DNA of 64,000 bases. Origin: Durusdinium trenchii (lineage: Eukaryota > Sar > Dinophyceae > Suessiales > Symbiodiniaceae). A model generated the notes under the pieces. That model ran no database searches. It was not told the origin of the DNA and saw only the letters and a list, made by a program, of their open reading frames with translations. The translations under genes were made by a program, and so were the position numbers. Position 1 is the stretch's first letter. Every line of letters starts with the position of its first letter. The stretch is taken from contig CAXAMN010001126.1 in assembly GCA_963970005.1 (NCBI GenBank), positions 263,729 to 327,728 on the forward strand. The letters run 5' to 3'. Below, piece by piece: positions 1 to 9,060 of this stretch.

Positions 1-77
1 CAATGCAACGAACCAAGCGGCCAAAACTTGTATCAAACACTGAGCTCCTTCCATCCCTGGCTTTCTGCTCTGCAAGA

Positions 78-2645
78 TTAGTTTACTGAAAAACCATCCG
101 GAAACCGCGTACGTAAAACCACGGGAAGATGTTGCTCGAGAAATGAAATTGTTTCACGGGCTGCGGGACTGAGATTAAACAGAAATAACTGCGCTGCAAC
201 TTCTTGGATGTAATACTCCAAAGTTCTGACACGAGACCAGCGGCCACGCCACTGGATCTGTGAAATCTCTGAGCCCCTCAGATACTCGTGAGTTGCTCCA
301 GAACGCCGGAGTGTTCCGGGTGTGGCTCCTCGGTCGCATTGCCGCCTTGGAACGCCGAGCTTGTCAAGGAGTGCGTTCCACTGACGCCGGAACACTGCAG
401 TGGACGCAGGAAAAATCCCGTCCTCCAGACCTAAATGGTTGAACAAGCAGTATGCTAAGTCAATCAAAGACTGGTCGTCCACTCTGACATGCTGGCGCCT
501 TGCAAACCGCGCTGTTTTGGGATTGCGAACAAAGATGTAAAGAGAATGTGAATCCAACATCAATGAATCTTGAGGGAATACTAAATCCCTTCTCCGAAGG
601 GCCAAAAATTCATTCGGATGAAGCATTCCTCCGAACCCTAGCGCGACTGCACCAGTGAAGTGATCCCACTTCCACAACAAGGCAAGGCATAGTATAGCGC
701 GAAGCACCGGGGCACTCAGCACTGCACGACATTGGCCAGGTTCTTCCATTTGCCATTTGAAGTCAACTTGCCAAGCTCCGGATAGCTGGCGCCTAAACTC
801 AGGCTTGATTTGTTGAATAGCAGTGATTGCATAAACCAACAAATAACGAGGCTTGCCCTCTCGAAATAATGCCAATCCATAGCCTCGCAGAGCCAAATTC
901 GTAGACTCAGCTTGTTCAAGAATGGCTTCAAGAGGAAGCTTCGCATTCGACTCACACCATTTACCAAACAAGTCAAGGCAGCGACGCATGCGCAATGAGG
1001 TCGCTTGCGCAAACCCGCCAAGCATGTTGAGTTCGCCTCTTGGCTTGTAATTCTCTTGTGGAGTCGAAAACGGACCTGGGCGACGTTCTACGTCGCCAGC
1101 CATGAGGAGCAACAACCGGACCCACCGCCCAACAGGGCGCGTCCAACGAGACGTGTGAACCATCAAGTCGAACAAGTGGAAGTCTCCCTTCTGGAACTCC
1201 ATGAGCCACTTGGGCTGCTGTTTTGATGGCCCTGGCACGGGCCTATCTCTAGATGGCCCATCTGCCCTGTTCCAGGCAGATCGACAGTGGAGTGCACCTG
1301 GGTAAAGACCAGCACCAAGAATATACCCCAAAGTTGATTTCAGGATTCTGCTCAAAGCACGTGAACTGCTGCGGCCTTTGGCGGCCGCCCCCATAGTGAC
1401 CCTGCTGTCTAACAGACCAACTAATCTGCTCTGAGGATGTGCTTTGGCGCAATGTTTGAGCCAGCTCTTGTAGACTCTGCATTCAAGACAGTTAATGTGA
1501 CCAGGCTGCTTGAACTTGAACCTGAACAACTCACGGAAGGGGATGCTTTCACATATATCCTCAACCCATTCAGGATCTTCGCGCCACTGCCTCAGACTTG
1601 CACCTTCGCTGCTGGGAGCGCCTTCAAAGCAAACTTCAGCTCTTCCTGCCTGTGCTGCTGCATGGGCCGTCTTGCTCCCGATAGCCATCAGTCTGCACAA
1701 AGGAAGAGGGTAGGAAGCTGAGAAACTGCTAACAGCCTCACCTAGCTCTGGCTCTCGCCCGTACACCTGTACGATGTCCGGTCTGCAGCGCTCTCGAAAC
1801 AAGTCGATGGCGGCTCGTGTGAAGGAACCCTGCACAGTGAAATGCCGATTCTTGTAAGCACAGGAACAAGGACCTGCAAGGTTGTCATACCAAGACTTGT
1901 TGTGTAACCACTTGCTTGGTTTTTGAAACCCCGCCCCGTAGCTGCAAAAACTGAACTTTGTGATTCGGCAACCAAGTGCAAGCAAAACCTTGAATGCATG
2001 GAGTTCAAACATTACAGAGCTGCCAGGTTGTTCACATGAAACAAAGCATCCGCTGTTCAATGCCAAGATCAAGAGAAAAGCCGTTCTCACAGCCAGCAAA
2101 GTCTGCTCCTTGGTCACGGGGTCCCCCATGTTGAAACCTGCAGGTTGTTGCTTCGAGCGCAACCTCGGTCGCCTCAGCGTACCGAAAGACCAGCAGGGAG
2201 GCCCTGCATGCCACTCTCGTATAGCGCCGTCGTAGGCCAGCCTTGCCAAAGTTTGAAAAGTCGATTTGTCCATCAAATCTCCAAAACCACGACCTTTAGC
2301 TGACCTCTCAACGCCAGGATGGACATGCAGCCTCACATCAGCATGGCAACGAGACCAGTTCCCATACCCTGAAAACAACTCAATGCAATCAAAGATCACT
2401 CTACTGTCCTTGAGCGTTCCTGCAACACTCTGTGTACTGACGGGCTGCACGAACGCTGCATGCTCGATGCTGTCTGGCCCGCAAGTAGGCTCTGCCTCTA
2501 TTCCGAGCTCTTGAAGTGCCATACTGGCCCCCTGCTGAAGCTTGGTGTAGTAGCCCCGTTGCTCGGTGTGTCTCCAAAGTTCACTGACTGCTTGCTCGCT
2601 GAACTCGGCTTTGCAGATTCCCCCACCGAAGGGGGAAGCATCCAC
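78..2645 (-). CDS. RNase H / C5-methyltransferase-like / tyrosine-recombinase polyprotein (retroelement pol, 3' part)
   Basis: 855 codons. Residues 2-8 (DASPFGG) fit the first acidic strand of RNase H. Residues 85-262 look like a C5 cytosine methyltransferase: ELFSGYGN (89-96, motif I), GPPC (148-151, motif IV with the catalytic Cys) and CEQP (204-207, motif VI-like). RNase H then resumes with E388 (HINCLEC), D413 (LLDSR) and D462 (RADGPSR). A 2A-like DVERRPGP follows at 518-525. Residues 540-820 resemble a tyrosine recombinase, with R780, W803 and Y811/Y812. The usual first Arg is His676 and the HxxR His is Gly777, so activity is doubtful. In frame, RNase H continues upstream of the annotated Met to about 2680, where it meets the RT frame through a one-base shift. 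The ORF overlaps the RT ORF by 148 bases. The expected role is reverse transcription and integration of the element. Confidence 0.8.
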   Translation of the reverse strand: MDASPFGGGICKAEFSEQAVSELWRHTEQRGYYTKLQQGASMALQELGIEAEPTCGPDSIEHAAFVQPVSTQSVAGTLKDSRVIFDCIELFSGYGNWSRCHADVRLHVHPGVERSAKGRGFGDLMDKSTFQTLARLAYDGAIREWHAGPPCWSFGTLRRPRLRSKQQPAGFNMGDPVTKEQTLLAVRTAFLLILALNSGCFVSCEQPGSSVMFELHAFKVLLALGCRITKFSFCSYGAGFQKPSKWLHNKSWYDNLAGPCSCAYKNRHFTVQGSFTRAAIDLFRERCRPDIVQVYGREPELGEAVSSFSASYPLPLCRLMAIGSKTAHAAAQAGRAEVCFEGAPSSEGASLRQWREDPEWVEDICESIPFRELFRFKFKQPGHINCLECRVYKSWLKHCAKAHPQSRLVGLLDSRVTMGAAAKGRSSSRALSRILKSTLGYILGAGLYPGALHCRSAWNRADGPSRDRPVPGPSKQQPKWLMEFQKGDFHLFDLMVHTSRWTRPVGRWVRLLLLMAGDVERRPGPFSTPQENYKPRGELNMLGGFAQATSLRMRRCLDLFGKWCESNAKLPLEAILEQAESTNLALRGYGLALFREGKPRYLLVYAITAIQQIKPEFRRQLSGAWQVDFKWQMEEPGQCRAVLSAPVLRAILCLALLWKWDHFTGAVALGFGGMLHPNEFLALRRRDLVFPQDSLMLDSHSLYIFVRNPKTARFARRQHVRVDDQSLIDLAYCLFNHLGLEDGIFPASTAVFRRQWNALLDKLGVPRRQCDRGATPGTLRRSGATHEYLRGSEISQIQWRGRWSRVRTLEYYIQEVAAQLFLFNLSPAARETISFLEQHLPVVLRTRFPDGFSVN
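1071..1094 (-). other. Degenerate 2A-like ribosome-skipping motif
   Basis: The ORF reads DVERRPGP, preceded by a Leu-rich LLLLMAG. The 2A consensus is D(V/I)ExNPGP, with skipping at the final Gly-Pro. Here the Asn codon is CGC (Arg). The position, between RNase H and the recombinase, is where separating two enzymes would make sense. The substitution would be expected to abolish skipping in this copy. Confidence 0.6.
1860..2393 (-). other. C5-methyltransferase-like domain nested in RNase H
   Basis: This covers residues 85-262 of the 855-residue ORF. It shows an SAM-site-like ELFSGYGN, a Pro-Pro-Cys catalytic-loop-like GPPC and CEQP in place of the usual ENV/ENP. A later FQKPSKWLHN stretch is reminiscent of phage-type C5 enzymes. 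No clear QxRxR motif VIII or target-recognition domain is visible, so it may be a divergent or inactive methyltransferase. Retrotransposon-borne cytosine methyltransferases have been described in dinoflagellates and charophyte algae. Whether this domain belongs to that described group I cannot tell. Confidence 0.65.
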
Positions 2646-4006
2646 AACATGTACACCATAGGCGCAGTACCGACCCTCGGGTCAGTTTGAAGCACAGGCG
2701 CAAGGACGCACATCAGCAAAAGCTCAGTCATGGTTTGTGAAGACATCTTGAACATGATATCGTCTGGGAGGTTCTCACCCTCATGGTAAATTTTGTCAAA
2801 GACTGCAAATGCAGGCCTGCGAAACAAACATACATGAGTCCAACACCCTACAAGAGCTTGAAGAAGCTTCCGCGTGACAACTCCTTTCCTTGCAATGACC
2901 CCTGTAATGAAACACAACACTGCAATCCTAGTTCGCGGAGCCGAAACACGGCCTGTCAAACCATGCACTTCGGCTCCAAGGACGGTGGCGTGATCCACTT
3001 GTCGCTGCCTCTTCCCTGGGTGAGCTGTGAGTTTCACCTGTTTGTATGCCCGTTCCGAAGCTTCAAAAACCTCTTTGCCACGGGTGTAGAGAGAGTAGTC
3101 CGGGGTATAGTCAAGTTTAACTCGTTGAAGTCCAATATGGTCGTCAATCGTAAGAAGTTCAAAAAACGGACCTCTAGGGCAAGGGAGTCTGTATTGTAAT
3201 GCCTCGTCCGGCCTCATACTACCAGCCAATGTTCGCAACAAATTCATGTGGCTCTGTTGAGCGATTTCCACGGCCAATGCGTCACCCATTGCCAATGTTC
3301 CCAAACACACAAAACAATCTGTGTTCGCAAGACCGGGATTGAAACACTTCAGGTGAGCCAGTTCAGAACCATGGAACTTGATTCCAATAGCATTCCACTT
3401 TGCTCTGGCAGAGCTCACCTTGAAGGTGTAGTAGAACTCACATAGGTCGTCGGAGGAAATCAGCAACTTTTCATCCCGTGGTAACTGAATTGCTGCAATC
3501 AAATAACCAGGGGCCAAAGTCTTGGTAAACGAGGAATAACCGTAACATCTTGAATTGATAACCGTGGGGTTCAAAATCAAGCGGTCCCAGTCAGCATCCT
3601 TGGGGACGCAAAACATTCCAACAGTTTCGACTTCCCGAACCTCCGAACATGGAACCACTTGGCAAGCATTCAGCGTGTCCCACTTTTCAGCAAGCTCGAG
3701 GATGTCGTTCCGAGCTGCGTGAACTATAGCCTTCGGCAATGATGGCCACTGCTGCTTCGGACGTCGAAGCGTATCAGGCTCTTTGTAAGCTGCTCTTACG
3801 ATTGGGTCGGTCAAAAAAGGAGTGGGATCGAAGGTAGGAGCAAGTTTCCATTTGATACGGGAAGCTTGAACAGGAAGTGTACTAGTAGTTTGCATGGGCA
3901 TCCTGACCAGTGGTTCCAACACTACCTCATCGGCCTCCTTCTCGGAGAGCCCAGATCTTGAGTCAGCTGTGTGGGGCTTCTGCTTATGACGGGGGTTGCA
4001 TAACAA
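2498..4006 (-). CDS. Reverse transcriptase of the DIRS-like element
   Basis: 502 codons. The RT core runs from about residue 120 to 400. VPKDADWDRLILNP (134-147) matches the finger region. SSDDLCEFYY (184-193) is palm motif A. LGTLAMGD (235-242) followed by AVEIAQQSH resembles motif B. LTIDDH (285-290) is motif C, with IDD instead of YxDD. LGAEVHG (343-349) resembles motif E. The true RT frame ends near 2680, where the downstream ORF takes over; the last roughly 60 residues here look out of frame. Upstream, the frame ending LTDLQ (about 4021) should join this ORF, which implies a one-base shift near 4.01 kb. It would copy the element's RNA. Confidence 0.8.
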   Translation of the reverse strand: MLCNPRHKQKPHTADSRSGLSEKEADEVVLEPLVRMPMQTTSTLPVQASRIKWKLAPTFDPTPFLTDPIVRAAYKEPDTLRRPKQQWPSLPKAIVHAARNDILELAEKWDTLNACQVVPCSEVREVETVGMFCVPKDADWDRLILNPTVINSRCYGYSSFTKTLAPGYLIAAIQLPRDEKLLISSDDLCEFYYTFKVSSARAKWNAIGIKFHGSELAHLKCFNPGLANTDCFVCLGTLAMGDALAVEIAQQSHMNLLRTLAGSMRPDEALQYRLPCPRGPFFELLTIDDHIGLQRVKLDYTPDYSLYTRGKEVFEASERAYKQVKLTAHPGKRQRQVDHATVLGAEVHGLTGRVSAPRTRIAVLCFITGVIARKGVVTRKLLQALVGCWTHVCLFRRPAFAVFDKIYHEGENLPDDIMFKMSSQTMTELLLMCVLAPVLQTDPRVGTAPMVYMLWMLPPSVGESAKPSSASKQSVNFGDTPSNGATTPSFSRGPVWHFKSSE

Positions 4007-5291
4007 GCAAACGAGCTTTGCAGGTCAGTTAAAAAACTGTGCACATCATCAAAGTCTATATTACAACCTTCATGCCTCAAATTAAATGCGCATTTAGCTA
4101 ATTTCGAAAGCTTCTCCCCAGCTCTGCCCAGGCTCTCCGACGTGACCTCGCCCGCTCGCAGAAAGTAATCTACAAGCGTCTCAAGGTAGTCTAACGTGTC
4201 AAGCTGCTCATCGGGTAGCCCTTTCGAGCGCGCTCAGGTGGATGCATCGTCTGTCCCAGCGCAAGCCAGTTCAAAGTCACCACCAGTCGCTCCATGGCAA
4301 AAGCTTTGAGCCGCAGGAACTTGCGCTTCTTCCGGCGTCTCGGCGAGAGCTTCGTGAGCGATGGAGGCCACAAGTCGGACTGAGGCTTCAGTCCTGCATC
4401 GGTGCGGATAGGCGCCAAGCTGCGGGTTGCAAAAGCAGCTAAAGGCCCTTGTTTGCAGGCAACAAGCAATGCCGCCTTGAAAAACTCAGTGCGCTGAATT
4501 CCTTCAGGCAGGAAAGTGGTCGGTGAACCAGCACCAAAGTCCGGCATCATGTCAGCGCCAGACCAACCTGCCCCCATCTCTTTCGGGCTCTTGAGGTTCC
4601 GTGACATCTCCTCCTCCGCTGATGTGCCCGGCGGGCCCTGCTCACCTCCCCGACCAAATACAGCGGACGGGATACAATCCCGCCGCTCTGACATGGAAGA
4701 GCCTGGCAAGGGAGGATCACAGAGCGGCCGGGCATGCGGGACAGAGTCACACCTCTCTTTCATCCGGTGGCTGACGACGAAGCATCGTCTTTCGCCTTCT
4801 TCTTCAGCTTCCACGGCTTTCGGGGTTTGGGATCTTCGTTTCCCTCTTTGCCCTCTTTGCCACCTGGATTCTGTGAATGCGTCTGATTGGCCGACCTGAT
4901 CCGAGCATCTAGGAAAGTCCAGGTCCTTGAGAAAGGCCACATTGGCCGAGATCCAGCTGGGTTGAGCTAAGCGAGTGAATGGAACAACTCCTCCTCGAGC
5001 GCGATTCTTTTGAGTCTGAGCGAAGTTTGGCTCCGGCGAGGAAGTCAGAAGCCAACTCAGGCTCGTCCGCCCCCCATCGTTGGCTGTCTGGTCGATGAAC
5101 ATCAGGGTGCGGCAGCAGAAACCTTGAAGCAGGCGATTGCCTGACCTGAACCCTATCTCCCACCCATTCGCCATCACATAGGCCATCTGAGTGAGCATTC
5201 GATGATCTGCCAGGGGCGTCCTCTTCTCGATGTAGTCTCGCATCAACCCTGGATGAGGGTGCACCAGCCTCTGACGCATTCTTCTGAACAA
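4007..5291 (-). pseudogene. Gag-like / pre-RT region of the DIRS-like element (frameshifted)
   Basis: The longest open piece (4191-5291, 366 codons) begins with a frame that continues the preceding gag-like ORF. It contains YIEKRTPLADHRMLT near its start and LVVTLNWLALG near its end, both segments I associate with the region between gag and RT in dinoflagellate elements. The natural continuation (DTLDYLETLVDYFLRAGEVT, then GRAGEKLSKLAK) lies in another frame from about 4235 to 4010. That implies a shift near 4.22 kb. A lysine-rich stretch near 4.83 kb also sits in a different frame. Enzymatic motifs are absent. Confidence 0.6.
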
Positions 5292-5481
5292 TCTCTGCCG
5301 TGCGCTCGAGGTCCGCAGCGACCTTGAGGTAGGCCTCTCGAGCTAGGCATCCTTTGATGCCCCCTCCTGAGGTTCCCCCTTCTGAACTGCTGCTGCCTCC
5401 CAATGCTAGGTGAATAGGATCCTGTTGTTTGGGCAACGCTTGCTTGGTCAGGAGCTGCAGCTGTTTCATCTGGAGCAACAT
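4909..5481 (-). pseudogene. Gag-like ORF fragment with coiled-coil and Gly/Ser linker
   Basis: It starts MKQLQLLTKQAL (helical, Gln-rich), then a Gly/Ser-rich linker. GCLAREAYLKVAADLERTAE and VQKNASEAG follow, which look like the real coding segment. After that the reading probably moves to the frame of the ORF starting at 5291. Upstream it joins a short segment in another frame (about 5600-5490, with LEALQQEEGLEA). I infer a structural gag-type role from position only. Confidence 0.5.
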
Positions 5482-5562
5482 TGTTGCTCCTCTGCATCGG
5501 GTCTAACTGAGCCGACTCCAGATCTTGCAGACCCTCTTCCAGTTCCAGGCCGGAAGTGGCCT

Positions 5563-6327
5563 CTAGACCTTCCTCTTGCTGCAGGGCTTCCAGAATTTGC
5601 TCCGGTCGGTTCTCGCGCTGCACGCGCTCGTGAGCTCCAAGCCTGCTGGGTATACCCCGGCCGCCGACTGCTGAAGCCTTTGGAGACCTGCTGCAGACGT
5701 GGCAGGAGGAGTCCCGTCGAACAGCACTCCTCGACCACTGCGAACACCGCTTGGCTCCACTCTCGAGGAACTTGGCATGGAGGTGCCTGGTAGGTGGCGC
5801 CGTGGCTCTTGGAGCTGGGCCTCCAACTCTGCAAGCCGTTGCTTCAACATTTCCACCTCCGCAGCTGCCCCGATTGGAGTCGCAGGAGGCGGCTCCTCCG
5901 GAGGAAGGTCCTCCGGTTGCTCGACATCCTCGGCGGTGGCATAGTCTCCAGCTGTGTCGTCGTCCATTGCCTGATGGATCCAGTCGTCGGCTGCCGCCAA
6001 CAGTGAGCCCACCCGGCAACGACAAGCCTGATCGTCCACGGTGAACTTCATCAGTTCGAGGTGATGGGAGCTGCGCAGCGAATGAGCCCGAATAAAACAG
6101 CCGGAAAGCTCCCAACTGACATCCGCGAGCATCACGGAGGCAACTCCCAAGGATCGCCCTCTGGTTGTTTCCATTTCCACCTCCGTCAAATGCAGGACAG
6201 CGGCCTCGCCGCCTGCACTCAGCTCTAACTCCTGCTCTTGGAAAAAATGGACCACGTCCTCGATGTCGGGCACTGCTACCATGAATCCTCCATTTCTCAC
6301 ACGCACCAAGGTGCCTTGTGCTCTCAA
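5563..6327 (-). CDS. Gag-like ORF with coiled-coil (retroelement)
   Basis: 254 codons. The N-terminal half is a beta-rich globular-looking stretch (TLVRVRNGGFMVAVPDIED near the start). It is followed by an acidic/proline linker and a short coiled coil, VEMLKQRLAELEAQL. The layout matches a second gag-like protein I recognise from dinoflagellate retroelements, with no catalytic motifs. It lies between the 229-codon ORF and the frameshifted pre-RT region. The last 40 or so residues may already be out of frame, because an overlapping frame carries a plausible continuation. Confidence 0.5.
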   Translation of the reverse strand: MRAQGTLVRVRNGGFMVAVPDIEDVVHFFQEQELELSAGGEAAVLHLTEVEMETTRGRSLGVASVMLADVSWELSGCFIRAHSLRSSHHLELMKFTVDDQACRCRVGSLLAAADDWIHQAMDDDTAGDYATAEDVEQPEDLPPEEPPPATPIGAAAEVEMLKQRLAELEAQLQEPRRHLPGTSMPSSSRVEPSGVRSGRGVLFDGTPPATSAAGLQRLQQSAAGVYPAGLELTSACSARTDRSKFWKPCSKRKV

Positions 6328-6416
6328 AACTGTGCCTTGAAGGGAGCTTCAGGAACAGACTTGGCAATGCGCCGCCTGGCGCACGGGCCCTGTGCAGGCC
6401 CTCAGAGCCTCCTCTG

Positions 6417-7106
6417 TTAGTCCAGCCGCTGCAGAAGCCGCGGCCATACCCTCTCGGCTCCCAAGCAGTAAGCCTCGCCCTCTGCTCTCGAAGCGAAGCC
6501 GTGGCCCACAGCGTCAGCGTGCACCCGCCCAGTCTTCCCGTAAACCGAAGCCCGGAAAGTAGGGTAATGATCAGTCCAGCCGGCTGGCTTGTCAGCAACC
6601 CCCCTCAGCACCACGAAGACCTTGTTGGCTAAAGGGATAGCAGGCAGCTCAACCTCAGGTGCGGGTCTGAAGCCCAACTGGTAGCGAGCCACCAAACCAC
6701 ACTTGAGCGCTCGCTCAATGCGAGCAGCTGGCGACCAAGCCCCGGGCGAAGAGCGCAACCGGGAAAGCAGACGCCGAGCCCCTGAAAGATCCAAATTCTC
6801 AAAGTCCTCAGGGGTGACCGCTGCTAGCAACGCAGCTTCCCAAGCAGCACTTCCGAAAGGCCTTTGCACAGGCTGCTCCACCAAGGTAGAACTGGTGGCT
6901 CCCAGATCGCGCAACTCGCTGATCTGCGAGTCCAAGGGCCCAGCTGGGCCAGCAAGGGCACCCGAGGTGGGGGACCCTACAACTGCAAATGAACCCAGAC
7001 TGGCTGCCTCGTCCTGTCCTTCGTCACTGTATCCGTCTCGAGCGATCCGAATCCTCAGGCCAGCGAACGACAAAGTCACCTCGTCCAATCCAGCCGGATC
7101 GCTCAT
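6417..7106 (-). CDS. Gag-like ORF 1 of the retroelement
   Basis: 229 codons. The C-terminal half has KVFVVLRG, then a Gly-Trp-containing loop and GHGFASRAEGEAYCLGA, a segment I recognise as recurrent in dinoflagellate retroelement proteins of unknown function. The N-terminal half is acidic and low complexity. The start codon overlaps the stop of the small ORF at 7103 (ATGA-type overlap), suggesting coupled translation or one polycistronic RNA. No nucleic-acid-binding zinc knuckle is visible. Confidence 0.55.
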   Translation of the reverse strand: MSDPAGLDEVTLSFAGLRIRIARDGYSDEGQDEAASLGSFAVVGSPTSGALAGPAGPLDSQISELRDLGATSSTLVEQPVQRPFGSAAWEAALLAAVTPEDFENLDLSGARRLLSRLRSSPGAWSPAARIERALKCGLVARYQLGFRPAPEVELPAIPLANKVFVVLRGVADKPAGWTDHYPTFRASVYGKTGRVHADAVGHGFASRAEGEAYCLGAERVWPRLLQRLD

Positions 7107-7393
7107 GCACTGGTGTCTCTGTATTGGCTAAGCCGCCGCCGTGCCAGCTGTTCGTGAGCTCCAGGTTGGGGAGGAAGCCAGGTAGACAGGGCCAGTGACC
7201 CCAACAGCTGAACACCGCGCCGACACCCCGGCGAGCAAACACAGCTTGCAGCTAAGGCCCCAAGGCAGCAGCCTCCACAAAACACCAAGGCCAGCGCGAG
7301 GCAGATCCAGCCCCAAGGACAGGAGCAAACAGCACCTGTCGGCCAAATGAAGCGCAGCTCGCGGACCAGTTCCACGACTGCGCTCCACTGCAT
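7103..7393 (-). CDS. Small ORF with a hydrophobic segment at the 5' end of the retroelement
   Basis: 96 codons starting MQWSAVVELVRELRF, with a hydrophobic, Cys-rich stretch (WICLALALVFCGG and following) that could span a membrane. It overlaps the start of gag-like ORF 1 by four bases. A second frame over the same DNA is also open (7128-7388), so the frame is uncertain. No family recognised. Confidence 0.3.
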   Translation of the reverse strand: MQWSAVVELVRELRFIWPTGAVCSCPWGWICLALALVFCGGCCLGALAASCVCSPGCRRGVQLLGSLALSTWLPPQPGAHEQLARRRLSQYRDTSA

Positions 7394-8030
7394 ACGCTCT
7401 TTGAGCCCAAAGAGCTTGAGCGATCGATTGCTAATGCTTCACATGATAGGTAAACATATACAGTATGTAATCTTTAAAAGGCATCTTGGTCTTCCGACTC
7501 TCTTCTGTTTGCCAGGCCAAGGCCCGCCGCTCAGCGTCTTGGATTCGCTGCAATGCTAACCTCAGTTGAAACGCACATCTTACTTTATAACTTCAATGTG
7601 TTGATGTTTTGTGTGACCCACTACCAACGTGGTGTGTTGCTTTTACGTTTGTTGCTTGCTCGAAAAGAAAAGGAATTCACCTCTCTGCTTCTTCCGAAGC
7701 TCGACGTGCAGCAGCAGCCTCCCAGAAGGCAGCGTCAGCCCAAACTGATTCCACCACGCGTGCCCCTTTGCCATGCCCCAAATGACAGCACACTGAATGA
7801 TTTGCAATGTGATATAATTTAAGTTGTAGTGCTGCTTTCAAGCAGCATGTTCCTTCAACCCGCCTTATCAGCACGCCCGCGCGAGATGCGCCCTGCAAAT
7901 ACCTGAATTGCAAGCCCCTCATTGGAGAAGGGTGCTGGTGCAAGGCAGCAGGGCAGGACAAGAGTGAGCGACATTCTGCATTAACGCTTATTGCTTAAGA
8001 AGTTCAAGTTGAAATTGATCTAATATAGAT
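7394..8030. other. Intergenic, no gene seen
   Basis: No credible exon. It may include the 5' end of the retroelement, but no terminal repeat was found. Confidence 0.4.
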
Positions 8031-9060
8031 ATATAAATGATCCAGGTGTGAATTTCAGGTAGGAGCTGGGGGCCAGATTTTATAGAAAGAACCAGGTTGG
8101 AGTGGATATTTACAAACTATAGAATCCTTAAAACAACATACCTAGATAAGTGGCCATTCTATAAAATTTGGTGGCACAGGTACCCTGCGACACTGTTCCC
8201 ATTTCTTTTTAGATTTTATAGTGCTATAAAATCCAATCTCAAACAGGGGAACACAGAATCAAACAGAAAAAAGTGGAACCCGTGCTACCTCGACAGCACT
8301 GTTTCTAATAGAAAATAATGATTGAACAAATGGGTTTTGGCAGCTCTCGAGAAGGAACCTGTGCCACCTGAGAAGTTTTTCCCAAGTAATCTGAAATTCA
8401 AAGTCATCATCAATATTCATCCAAGCAAAGTAACTATCAATGTTGTTGCGTTTGTTTTCTTGATTTTCTTCCGGAGCTTCCGGATTTGATTTTATTTCTG
8501 ACATTTGTTGTTTGTATTATTTTGCTATATATTGATTTGTCTCAGATAGTTTTCTATTGTTTTCTTGCGCTTTCATTAGGGCCTGACAGCAGCAGTTTTG
8601 GACGAAGCAAATAAACTATTCAAAATCCAGCAGCCATCCTTCCTCTCTATAGAATCTAGTTTTCAACTCCACAAACCACTTCTGCTTTCTATAGAATTCT
8701 GGATCCTGTGTTTAAGAACCAATATATATATTCTATAAAATGAGTCTTTTATAAAATTCCTATTCCAGCCTTTTCAGGCAAGGCTCTTTCTATAGATTCA
8801 GTTGCCAGGTTGCTTTGACAAAGCTGATTTCTCTATAAAATATGATCCCAGGTTGCAAAAGTGTTTCCAAAAAAAAACTGAACACAGGTCTGGCCGATGC
8901 TAAAAAAGTCAGTCTTGCTGATTATTTATTGAATTTTTACCGTTTGATTTTATAGTAAAAAACGGGTTCTTTTCTCTATAGAATCCCCCATGACTTCTGA
9001 ACAACGACTCCCCTGATTTTATAGAGGATTTACCCATGGGGATGATAGATGTCAAACTAT
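8030..9060. repeat. AT-rich tract with a recurring GATTTTATAGA / TCTATAAAATC motif
   Basis: At least ten near-copies of TCTATARAAT or its reverse complement occur in about 1 kb, for example near 8076, 8158, 8212, 8645, 8688, 8733, 8832, 8949, 8974 and 9015. They lie in both orientations with irregular spacing. At 8212-8232 two copies face each other. No coding potential is evident. Confidence 0.45.

Larger units (their letters stand above)
78..7393 (-). mobile_element. DIRS-like tyrosine-recombinase retroelement carrying a C5-methyltransferase-like domain
   Basis: In transcription order (right to left) the region encodes a small membrane-like ORF, gag-like ORFs, a reverse transcriptase, an RNase H with a methyltransferase-like insert, a degenerate 2A-like motif and a tyrosine-recombinase-like domain. 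RT plus RNase H plus tyrosine recombinase, with no DDE integrase, is the arrangement of the DIRS order. I recognise the protein series as a type abundant in dinoflagellates, but could not search for it. Reading frames jump near 5.6, 5.48, 5.28, 4.22, 4.01 and 2.68 kb. This copy is therefore probably degenerate upstream of RT, unless some shifts are programmed. Terminal repeats were not identified, and the 3' end may lie left of the window. Confidence 0.8.

Noticed and set aside
5243..6598. 451-codon minus ORF over the gag region
   Set aside because: Only a short part (about 5600-5490) reads as plausible gag; the rest is Arg/Gly-rich shadow of ORFs in other frames.
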